Source of the DNA: Oreocharis arfaki
Taxonomy: Eukaryota > Chordata > Aves > Passeriformes > Paramythiidae
DNA: 64,000 nt
Direction of reading: 5' to 3'
NCBI GenBank assembly: GCA_013398015.1
Contig: VZRR01007714.1
Location: 6,540-70,539 of the forward strand
Shown: in pieces, positions 11,147 through 22,909 of the stretch
Numbering within the stretch: the first letter of the stretch is position 1
How the letters are laid out: each line of letters starts with the position of its first letter
The notes under the pieces: model-generated
Databases searched by the model: none
What the model was told of the DNA's origin: nothing
The model's input: only the letters and a program-made list of their open reading frames with translations
Made by a program: the position numbers and the translations under genes

Positions 11147-14100
11147 TGCCATTTCCTTCTTCCCTTACAATCTTTGTCACAATAATAACGTCTAATAGGC
11201 TTTAATATCCAGAATTGGTAGGTTGCTAGTCAGTCCCAATTCAGTCTCAAGACTTTTACAATAAATGAGTTAATAAAAAGTCCATCACAGGCTTTGGCTT
11301 GAATTAACATTTCGAGTTATCACATAGTGTTTTGGAATATGGTGGTACATTGACACAATAATAGTTGTGAGAATGACAGATATCACAGACAACACTAATT
11401 CAGTTCTTCTTGCATTCTATAAAAATGATAAAAATGGCATTGGTTGGGGGAGAAAAAATAACCTGTTTAGAGATGTCAAACCTTTCAGCCTTTCAATTTG
11501 CTTTCCCACGAAGAGTTAAGCAGACCAAAAAAATGATTTAAAATGAGATAAAATAGTAAATCAGAAGTCTTAACAGCTTTTCAGAAACACAAAAAATTGC
11601 TGCAATTTGGTACATAACATTAATGGTGCACTATTAACTCCCAGTCGCAGAGCAGACAGATGGCAGCATACGGCCATATATATTTGTGAAATGGAGTAGA
11701 ATTTCAACACTGACCTTCTGAACCACGGGCTCAAAAAATTCTAGACAGGATTGACAGGCTGTCTCACCAAAGCTTCATTGTCTACTTACAGGGTAAAAAA
11801 ATTAACCAAAAAAAAGTGTTAAGGAAAAAATACATGTAACCGGAGGAAGAGATTGCAAGAATGAATGCTAAACTGACATAAACCAAAAGTTTATAATACC
11901 CCAACAGCTGAGCACACAGATATATTTGTTGTTACATTTTTTTTAGTAGACTATCTCTCTGCATATGGGCTTATGAAAAAAAGTTACAAATATAGACTAA
12001 CATATGGTTTTAGTTTGAATTCATACATTCAAAGAGTTATTTTAAAGGGCTACATTAAAGGCTTATTTTAAGACTTTTGAGAGTCGCAAAACACACACAG
12101 CTTTCCATTAACTTCAGCACATCACACATCCAAAATAGAAATTATATTTCTGCTGGTGACTTTCCAGACAAGAAGGACATGTTAAGCTTGTTTAGGAATA
12201 TTAGACAAGACTGTCGATCTCCAGTAGAATTTCGGCAAGAACTTGTCACAAAAACTATTGATAACTGCTCTGTGAGCAGAAACAATACTTAATGGACAAA
12301 AAAACTGACCTTTCATTCCAACAGCAGAACCCATATGGTTTAGAAATTACTTGAATACACGAGCTTGACGTGTAAAACAGATGAATAGTAAAAGATTTAA
12401 ATGCCAAAATTTAGGTCACAGCCCCCATACACCAAGGAAACATATGACTCAACGAAACACATCACCACTTAACTGAAGGATTTCTCCCTCCTGACCTGCC
12501 TAGGAAGTTCATGCTAATATAACTAGACAGGAAGGATCTCAGCAGCAAGGCTTTCCCAGAAGAAGCTGTGAGGTACAGGAAGAGTAAGGAGGAGAAAGGA
12601 GTTTTCAAGCTTGCATTTCTTAAGTGTTGGTGGCACAGCTTCTCGCCAGCAAGTCCACAGAAAAGACCACTGTCGTCATCAGAATATAAAAATGTCAAAG
12701 GTTTTCAAAGACACCAAGAACAAAGTTTCCCCAAGGAAGAGGGGCCACAAGTCAATCACCATACGTAAAGAATAAGCTATGGAAATATGGTGATAGCACC
12801 ATTGTTTTAAGGCTTATTTCTTAAGGATATCAAGAAAAATTATTCACTAAAGTTTTTGCTTCCCTGCCCTCCTCACAAAAATCACAATGATTTTTTAAAC
12901 ATAAAGACTAATCTCAGCCAGATTTGATAAAAATATACCTATTAAGTATCTAAAAGCTATTAAGAATCTAAAAGCTCCAGGAAACTACTTGCAGAGGGTG
13001 TAGATGTTATTAGTGCCCACAGTGACAGAAAGACTGGAGCCCGAGTACAGGAGTCATCAGACACCAGAGCATGCAGATGGGACTGAACTGTTGGAAATAC
13101 TTAAAGTTCGTGTCACTTTCAAAGTCAAAAATAATACAGAAAGCCATAATATGTTAAATTCCATTCTTTCCAGTATTCAAAAAGCCCAACTGGAAATGCC
13201 CTTGTGATGTTATACAGCCTTTTCAATATATTGCACATAGTTTACATGACAATAGGTATCTAAGTATTCACATAAAATAGGCATATGATAATTTTTCAGA
13301 TAATTCAGATTTGTACACACAGAGTGCAAGATGAAAAAGATAGCCTGAGATCCCTCTTCTGAAAGGAAACTTTACAAAAAGAAAGACAGCTAGAAGTGCT
13401 ATTTTCAGTTCCGTCTTCCATCGGTTCTGGTTTCAGCTGAGTGATCTGAATGTCACTTAAGGCACTAAAGTCATCACTGTAAATACATTCTGGTTTATTA
13501 GCCATGGAAGAAAAGAGAAGAAAGACCATATGACCTGCTGCTACTGCTATGTAACAATTAAAAGGAAGAAAATTTGATTTCAAATCCATAGACTACAGTG
13601 GTTTACAGCTACCAAGCTATTAAGGAAATTTACTTTGGGAATAGACCCATTCCATGTTTTTTGAATGTCAGGATGAAATTACTTTCATTGCTCCAGGAAT
13701 CTTCATTCTTAGGCATTGTGCAACTGTTTCATGCTTGCGTAAGTTTGGAATGGGTCCTGAGCTAATTAATCGTCATGGAGTCTTTTAAACCATCCAGTTG
13801 AATTAAATGCTGACTAAAGACTTTGCCAGTCTGTTTGCCAGAATAGAGGCAAAACACAGGTAGCAATGTCAGCAGCTGGATTCCTGTATCTCATTAATTG
13901 ATGGGCTAGCTGTATCTTTTAGTTCATTTTTTTTAATCTTACCACTTACATTACAGGAATCAAAAGACAAACCAAAAGGTGAATCAAAACACTTCATCAA
14001 GCACTTTGCTTCTGAGTTCTTCGATTCTAGTTGCCCTCCTAGGGTCAAATTTTTCAAAGGTAACTGCTGTTGCCCTCTGCTTCCCTCAGACATGCAGCAC

Positions 14101-17100
14101 GGCTAGTTTGCTTTTCAAAGCATTTCCAGCTGAGCATGTGGCTCTGAAAGCTCTTCACAAATAGCAGGGTAGTGTTTTTCAGGCTGCCCTCTCCTACTGA
14201 CAGAAGCATTCTTCGAAGAAATCAATCTTTGTGGCTACCTCAGTTTCCAGACTGGACATGGGTGGCCAGTTCTACTCAAATACACCTCTCAAATCGCTGT
14301 GACTTCTCTTTTCTCATCTTTTACATAGACAGAAATTCTGAACTGCTGGATGGGCAATTCAGGTGCACAGTGACATGGATTTAGATGGCATTAAGAATGT
14401 AGGTGCATTTTTTCCAATATCACCTTAAATGCAGAGCCATTTACCTCATAGCAGCTCATGCTCCAAGACTCTTACACAGACTGATGTCAGCTACGTTGAT
14501 TTCTACGCTAGAAGTGATTGTATCTTTGTGAATTCTTGCCTTTTACTAATGGCATGACCTTGGGGAGATTAACCAGGCCAGGTAGAGTGGTAGGGAAGCC
14601 ACCTGTATGTCCAGAATTCCAGAGGAGATGGCAAGGCCATACACAGAGGTGAAATAAAGTGAAGTACAGAAAGAAATCTAAAGCTAGTAGAGCATTAATT
14701 GAATCAGTCATCAAAATTATTCATAGTCTGTCCTATTTCTATCAGTCTATCTGTGTATATGAAGGACAGAAAGACTGTCAGGTTTTTTACAACAAAACTT
14801 ATAGATTCACTTCCCAAATACCCTTTCTTCAGGCCAAGATCTTTCTTGTTGCACCAACACAGTGTGTCAAGGTGACACTGGATAGAGCTGGAATTCTTTA
14901 GCATACATCTGATACAGTGCACAGTGTAAGAAAACAATTTCAACATTACTCAGCTGGCTGCTACATTATTTCTGCCAATCAGATTAATGAACACACTGGG
15001 TTACATTTGTAGTCCTTATTTATATAGCTAGATTTAGAATCACCCTCATAATCCTCCTTTAAAGTAATCCCCTTTTATGTGCTCATTTTAATTGCGTACC
15101 TTGCTGATGTCTATCTTTTGTTTAACATAGCAATCAAAAAAACTATCAAGAAAGCAACAGCAGAGAAAGACCATTTCACAAGAGAGTATTTTGAAACACA
15201 CTATTGAAAAACTACAAAAGCAAATTTTGTCATGGTGTAACTATCACATAATTCCTGCATGAAGATTGAAGCAGCCTCTATACGCTCTGTTAAGTGAACT
15301 ACCCTAATTCTCTTAGGAGGGCAATGCCATGGTTCAGAATGATAACACTTCAGTATCTTTGCTTAACTTCTATGGCCAACCATAAAAATGTTCAAATAAT
15401 AAAGTATATTTTAAAGTCATTTCAAAAAGTAATTAAAAGTGCTGATGTGTCAGAGGAGGAGATAACATTACCTAAGAACTGTATCAAATCCTTGAAGCTG
15501 GGTCTGCACCTAAGCCACCAGACTCTGAAATCTCAGAGGCCTCTTCCTCGAGTTTGATGGATGAGCATGGCTGCAGTGGCAGTCATGCAGTGCCAGGATA
15601 CACCAGCTGCCTGAGCAGCATTCCAAACAGAGAGATCAACTGGAGCAGAAACACATCTTGGAAGTACTGGGTCACCTGCACCAAAACTAAAACGGTGCTT
15701 TCTGCCTGATTTTTTTCTCTGTGGCCATTTTTGAAAATGAGGAACATTTTCAGAGAGAAGCAACATTACATATACAGAAAAGAACTTTTGTTCCACAGGC
15801 TATTTGGGGTACTTGAATATATTTTATTTGCTTCTTACTGTTTCTACTTGATGACATTTCATTATATGCCTGGCCGTAGTGAAACACTGCTGCCACGTTT
15901 TGAAATTGTCTTCACCGCAGGCATCTTCCTCTATTGGATCACAGCTAAAGCATTTTGTACTTGAATAGTAGCATGACCTCTGCATCTATATGCAATGCAT
16001 ATTCATTTTATGAATGAAAACAATGATATAATATCTCTGGGGGTTTTTTTGGTAGCAGAAATGCACATTGGTAAACTAAGGACAAAAACAATCGCAGCAC
16101 TTACTACTGCCCAAAGGAAGTGGGGTAGAATGAAGACTGCTTTCCTCCCAGTCGTGTTGGAAATTTTATATAATATCCTTTAAAAATCATAGAATCCCTG
16201 AGCAAGTTTCATTATTCCAGCTGTGTCAGCTTTTTCAGTGTTTCAGACTAAAAGCTATTTTTACAACTGTGTGTAAGTGAAGAGGTTGACTGATGAAGAC
16301 TGTAGACGAATCTGTAGACACAATAATAGACAAATGCATTTTTACTGACTGACTAGTCACCTGTAGCCTTTGGCTGTATTTTACTGTATATCCCCTCAAA
16401 GGGTTTCATAAAGCTACACTAGATTATTTTTTTTTTCTGTCTGCCTTCCTATAATATGTTGACATAGTCTCCTCATGATTTTAGCCAGTTCAAAACTGAC
16501 CTAAAATTTTCAAGATACATGACAAAATTTTGCGTGTTTGAATACTTTTTCAGTGAATAAGATTATCTTATTTGAATGTTATAAAAGAAATTTAGAATGC
16601 TGTAAATAGTCACAATTTGGTGAATAAGAACTTCTTTTTATATCCCAGTATACTTACTCGATCTCAGTTTAATAGAAGAAATATTTTCCCAAGGATATAT
16701 CTTTTTAGCCTGCAAAGAATATAAAAAATTTTTTCTTGTTTCAAGTTAGGAAACTAGCAATAGCATGTAAGCCATCCTTATCTTTCAAAGTTTAGTCCGT
16801 CATCCTGGATAATTATATCATTCTAATCATCATACTATCTAAGAATCTGTTTAATAGTAAAAGCAGTAATAGACGACTTGTTAGAAAAAAAGCATATTAA
16901 AAATTCAGTTTGAAAAACTATTGAGATATTCTCTTAATTTTCTATGCATTTATCTTTGTAATTAGTATTCTCCTAGCTTTATAGTCTGGCAGTTACAGAA
17001 ATACTGTAATTACTATTAGTACCCAATTAAACATTTTTAAGCACTTTCTTAAAACTGAAAATTGTCAAGTTTGTACCTCAAAAATTTGCAATGGAAGATG

Positions 17101-18654
17101 AAGAATGAATGCCGTGATTCAGGAGTTATTTAATATTCCCTTGTGATATTTTGGCTATCAGCAGGAAATGCTCCCAAATTACTAACGGCATTTCATAGTT
17201 CTTTTGCAAAAGTGCATACTTTCAGTTTTAAAGATTTAACATATTTGTGAACAGTGGTAGTTATAAATAACCTTTCTGTTTCAAATAATCCATATTAATT
17301 TCATATCTAGTGTTGTATGTGTCTTAGCCCTAAACTAATGGCTGTTGATATAAGAGCTGTAGGAAGAAATATGAATATGAACATATGAAGAAATTAAGCT
17401 AATGTTTTTAGGTTCAGGCTTAGGCTGTGGTACATAACTGTATTTCTCTAAAAAAGAAAAAAAAAGAAGTACTTCTTGCTGCAATCACCATATATTTTCC
17501 ATCCTGAATAAGAAGCCCCATTTTAATTTAACTTTTTTTGTGAGTACTATCACTACACCCTCACATAAGTACAAAGAAAACCATAACTTTTCACATCAGA
17601 AGTCTGTACAGTTTTGTATTACTGTAACCCTACATGGTTATGATTAATGACCTGCCTGTTGCATTTCCATAAGGGTTGGAACTTCAATGTATAAGTTAAA
17701 ATATTGGTCCCATTAAAGTCAATAATACAATTCCCATTGACCTAAGATGTTTAAGAATTTAATCCACTGCCTTTTGCTTCACATTGTTCTTGATTATTTA
17801 TCTGGAGATTATATGAGAGATGAAAAAATCTTTTTTTATCAATTCATAATCTTTTAGATAAGCTGCAAACAGCTGTTGTTTCTTTAACGTACATAAGTGT
17901 TCTTGATAAGCACAAAGAAATATGAGTTTCAAGTATCTGTCAAAATCATGAGAAAGCAACCTAGTGAGTTGATGCTTCTCTGGTAACACTTTATAGATAC
18001 ACACAGAAATGTATATGCAAGTTTCAGTAATTATGTATTCATATATTTGATTATGCAGTGATGTGAAGATTAGAAATTTAAATTTGGTTTAAGCCTGGAA
18101 ATTCTTTAAACGCTCTTCTAGAAATCACAGATATAAAATATTTTCAGTTCTTAAACAAATAATGGTTCAAGCACTCTTCTGCTTCTAGTAATTATGGATG
18201 TGTAAGCAAAAATAAATCTAACACTAAGTCAAGGGTAAGAGATATAGAGCAGACAAAAAAGGCGTTTTCACCTATTCTTTCCTTTGGCCCATCGTGTGGT
18301 GTCAGCGTTGCAGAGCCAGAAGCAAGGCTGTACCAACAAAGCTGCTTTCTCTGGCAGCAGTATTCCCCTCTTGCTTGCCAGCATGCTTGTATTGCTCACT
18401 CTCTATCACAACATGGGCACCAAATACACAAATTATGGGGAAAAAAAAAAAAAATCAATCTCAACTTGATCCAATGTTGCTACCTGATACATATCCACCA
18501 AAGCACTCAGTCTTCAGGTGTTTCTGTGCCACTGGATCCTTATTATACTCATATTTGCCTGCATTAACTGTACTGAGTTTCAGAGGGTTCCACTTCATGC
18601 GGCATCGTGTCCTACTAACTACAACACCTGATTACAAAAAAATTTGCCAAACAT

Positions 18655-18678
18655 AAAAAAAAAAAAAAAAAAAAAAAA
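18655..18678 (+). repeat. A24 homopolymer run
   Basis: Twenty-four consecutive A residues follow CCAAACAT. I see no duplicated flank and no recognisable gene upstream, so a processed-transcript tail is not supported. A simple repeat is the cautious reading. Confidence 0.9.
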
Positions 18679-19599
18679 CCTCTATGATATCAAGAGACAG
18701 GGTTTATGCTTAAGTAGAGCTCTGTCACTTCATGTACCTGTATGTAAAACTGGCATTTACAGTGAAATTTTTATAAAGGCATTTTGTGAGACTTGATATC
18801 TGAATATCTTGGGCGAAGGGGATTATCCTAAGATAATATTGATATAACTATATAACATACCACACAGTCTAAACTGAAAAATTGTTTCAGGTTATGTTTT
18901 AACCATCTAAAAAGAACGCAAGCAATTAGATAAAGCTTTGATGCCATAGAGAAGAGACAGACTGACCCTAAACTACTGTAAAACAAGTGCTCAGTAGCAT
19001 CAGAGCACTAAATTGTTTGACTACACTGACCGTCAGCAGCACTACCTAACATATCTATTCTTGTCCCTAGTACATCAGAAATGGCTGGTTCAGTGCTGCC
19101 ATCAGAAGAAAGTTACCAGAGCTGCAAAAAAGATTTTTACCTGAATAGCCTGATTATATCAGGATTTGAATTCTTATTCTACCCAATGAAATGTTGAGTT
19201 TGTCAGGAGAGAACCGTGCCGAATGATGGGCAAAAATTTCTGTATGTACCGGTGCAGTTGACCTAGAATAGCAAAACATGTAACCAATAATTTGTAACTG
19301 TAGCTATCACATAGAGTAGATTAGTAGCTGAAATTGTAGAAAGCATGCTAGAATCCTGATAGCAGTTTCAGAGAGGATATCCAAGGAGGTTTGCAGAATC
19401 CCATTTTATGCTTTTACTTGCAAGAAGTATGAACATGGAGATAAAAAGCTGGCATGTTTCATCTTTCCTCTCCTCTGGCCAGGTCTAATGGAATTCTGGC
19501 TATCAATAAAACAAAAGGGTGATTGAATTTTGACACTCTTCTTGTGAAAGTGAATAATAAAACAGAAAACCTTCATCTTTGAACACGGTCCAAGAGAAA

Positions 19600-19830
19600 T
19601 TACTCCTGCGTTTTATGTTAAATTAATATTTGATGTAATTTCATTTAAAAATTAGAGTTCTACACAATCATTTGGTAACAATAATTTCATTTCAATTTGA
19701 TTAGATGTGCTCCAGCTTATTGCCATATTCATTAACTACATTCACTGCCATGGGAGTGTAATGCTAATCTGTTTGTTTGGATTAATTTCCTCCAGTCAAA
19801 CAACCTGGGAAGAAGTGTTCTTTCTGGGTC
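19600..19830. other. Possible conserved regulatory element (speculative)
   Basis: About ten TAAT/ATTA cores occur within roughly 200 bp, including GGATTAATTTCC and TTGATTAGATG, in non-repetitive DNA without an open frame. Such cores are contacted by homeodomain factors. The density seems above what AT content alone would give, but this was judged by eye and conservation cannot be tested here. Confidence 0.2.
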
Positions 19831-22222
19831 TTACAGATACGTAATGCCTACTTCTAAATCAAAAGTGTGAATTTGAGATTACTGTCTCTGCTGTAAATAC
19901 AGGTATAGAAAAACTGAAGTTCCAACAAAGTGCCAGGCTGATGATACCTACCATAACTTATCTGGATTCACTAATCGATTTTCTGGCCTTACGTATCTTT
20001 AAAAAGCAACTGGGCTTTTTAAATCCCGCAATTTTTCATAAGCTGATGAGAAACAGCGACATTTAGAGCCTCCCAGCAATAATTCCTGCCATAATCCAAT
20101 TCTCAAAAGAACACATATACAATATTTACCGCCTAAATTTTGTTTTTCTGCTATACATTGTTTGTGAAAATCTTCAAGACTCCCAGGAGCATTCTTTTCC
20201 TACATTTCTGTATGCACACGAAGATTCTCACCCTTCAGCATTTCTTTTGCAACTGAAGCTAATAGGACTTTTGTTTGTAAGGATATGGGGAGTGTGTATC
20301 TGCATCACAAATTGTGCCAGTGATTGTTGTGATAACAACTCAAAATATGATTAAATCTAATCAGAGGATAACCTTATCGCATTCTTTTGAGATTTTCTGC
20401 TTGAATTTGTTTTGATTCAGAATACAGACTAACAGAAAAATTAATTTAAATATTATAGGTGGCCTCAGACCCATCTACAAAACCAGATGTGAATCCAGGG
20501 TTACTCAAGATTCAGTATTGCTTTTATAGGCTTGAAATACCAGACGCCAGGGGGAAGGAGCACCATAAAGAGAACTTCATGTACTTCACTATCACTATTG
20601 CTCAACTCAGTGTCCTGTTCATAAAACAGTACCTGCCCATTACAAAAAAGCCATGATCTTACCAGAGAGTCAGTCTGAAGGATTCTCGAAACAAGAGCCA
20701 CCACTTAAATGCTGATTACCTTAAACATAGGCATTTCTGTGTTGAACTGATAAAAAAAGCACAGAAAATATAAATGAAGGATGTTTAGATAAAAAGATGT
20801 AATGTTCACCGAAAAAGCTGAACAACATCAAAACTATTCTTATGAATTCTTGCTTGAACAGGAATTAATCCCAAGCTTGCAAAAAAGACTAAATTTTATG
20901 AAAATTATTTTAAGACCAAAATGCTAATAATAAAGTTTTAGAAAAAGAAATCTAAATTCAAAACAGTAGCAAATTATCTATTGATAATTTATATTTTAAT
21001 TATAAATTGAATTTACCAGACTTTAATCTGATATTTATAGAGAAGAGTAACACAGGGCTCATTACTTTTATTACAAAGCAGCAGCTACACAAACTTTTTG
21101 CTGGCATGTGCATTTTGCCACCAAATTGTCCTCTCTCAGAAATTGTTCCCCCTAACAGGGCCAGGGAGTAGTGGTTCCCTTTCAAATGGATTTTTGACAT
21201 TAAAATACAATCTCAAGCTCTGAATTTAAATGGCTCTTCTCTATTATAATCATTCAGTTCTACTATGCAGGCACTTGAACATGATTTGGAAAAATACTTA
21301 GATGTCTGAACATCTGGAAATAAAGATTTTCACTGCCAATGTATGGCAGAGCATACTTTTTTTTTCAGAATAAAAAATACACAGCTAGAGATACATACAT
21401 TCTGTACTAATTTTAAACAAAGGCATCAAACACCTTGTTAATAAAGGGATTGCCAGAACTTCAGATCTGCAGCAACCATTTTTATCAGAAGCCATCATTA
21501 CATCAGTGATATTTTGCCTCTGTTGGGAAAGTTTGCTACTCAGCCAGGTAGAACAGTAGTCTTTCTGTCTGTTTCTTGTGGTTGTTTCTATATTTATCTA
21601 AAGTCAAACTGCAAAGTGTGCTGGTTCTGACTTCTTGTTGTTTGTTTCAATACCATCTTTGAACAGCTCAGGCTATTCTTGCCCCAAGCATATCCCTCTA
21701 GGGATCTCGCCAAATAAAACATTGCTCAGGACTCTTTTACTTAAAATTATATCCTACCTAATAAATTCAGTCATTATACAGAATAGACCAAGCATAGTAG
21801 AAAAGCTCTTTACAAACCAACATTCAGTGCAAGTAGAAAAGCGACGACATGGAAATAAAAATAATGGCAAAATCTGTAGGGCTTTTAGTGAAAGCAAACA
21901 AGAATTCATTCAAATTCTTAATCTAGCTCTAATCTATTCCGTGTAGTGTCTAAGGGCGGAGAATGGATCAAATGTTTTTAAGAACATACACTAAGAAAAA
22001 AATTATCCATGCTCATTAGGCCTTTTAACATTGAGAGTAATATAATTTTTTAATATATGACTTGCTATTTTGAAATTAGTTGTCTCCCTCCTTCTGCAAA
22101 AGATTCAAACTGGAGACTGCAAAAGAACAGTTATTTCTTTCTGTCCCATTCACTTTAAGCCCACTGGCCAACAAGACAGACTACTAAAATCATGTGTGAA
22201 CTCATAGTAGTGCTTGACATTT

Positions 22223-22903
22223 CGTGCTGGTTTTAGCATCAGACAGAAATTAAACTCCAAATAATCCCCTGCCCTTCTCTCGCCCTTTCTGGTAAAGCAG
22301 GGACACAAAGCAGAGAACATGGGTTGGGCTCACAATTTACTGAAAGCACAAAGCAAGGATAAGATATGCACAACAATAACAGCAGCATTAACAGCAAAAA
22401 CTTATAAAAAGAGGAGGTGTTTAACGCACAAAAAGGTGTTACCGCTGGGAGCAAAAGCAAGATGGCAGGTGGATGCTTCCCGCAGGTCGCGTACGTGTGG
22501 CTTCCCCACACGAAGGCAATATGGTGGCCGCTCCCGCGTGCCACACACGTGGCCCTTGGGAACAAGGGCAAGATGGTGTGGTAGCGCCTGCAGCTGGCAT
22601 TTCCCACCCCCAGCCTGAAAGCAATGAAAAAACGAAGACAAACTCCCCGGAAGCTGGGCCCTCCGAGTCGGGGTCACACCGCTGCTCCGCTGGGCTCAGC
22701 TCCGCCTGTGCCAACACTTCTGATGCTCCCCTGCCCTCTGGGGTCACCATTTTCCTACCACTCCACTGTGCACCTTTTGGCTCGGCCAGGCTCTCTCTTG
22801 GCTCAGCTGCTACTGGCACCACTGCTCCTGATCCCTTCATTACTACAGAAGTCAGAACCATCCTGCACATCAAGACCAGTCTTCTATCTACACTTTGAAA
22901 AAT
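22223..22903. mobile_element. Putative LTR-like, CpG-rich repeat
   Basis: GC content and CpG density rise sharply here compared with the AT-rich surroundings. Read on the minus strand, the left end (ending ...GCTAAAACCAGCACG) resembles an avian LTR 3' end. On the plus strand a TATA-like ACTTATAAAAAG lies near 22400. ACATTT at 22217-22222 recurs at 22904-22909, which fits a 6-bp duplication, but the right end lacks the expected CA/TG, so this may be chance. Three imperfect copies of a GCAAGATGG-containing block occur between 22440 and 22600. Frames of up to 183 codons exist on both strands but have biased composition and no known domain. The alternative is a genuine CpG-island promoter. Confidence 0.4.
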
Positions 22904-22909
22904 ACATTT

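Larger units (their letters stand above)
11152..22222. other. Unique AT-rich non-coding DNA
   Basis: No gene or clear transposon was recognised. The stretch includes A14 at 18441-18454, A24 at 18655-18678, a G5T7 tract at 16039-16050, and a segment at about 19600-19830 with many TAAT/ATTA cores. A minus-strand frame from 13505 to 13305 reads more like protein than its neighbours but matches no family I can name. Confidence 0.6.

Noticed and set aside
16187..16230. CR1 3' end suggested by ATCATAGAATCC
   Set aside because: The following sequence lacks the GGTTGGAAGG and GTCCAAC blocks expected of a CR1 tail.
18244..18678. Processed pseudogene ending in the A24 run
   Set aside because: No recognisable protein upstream, no target duplication found, and CR1-dominated bird genomes rarely make poly(A) retrocopies.
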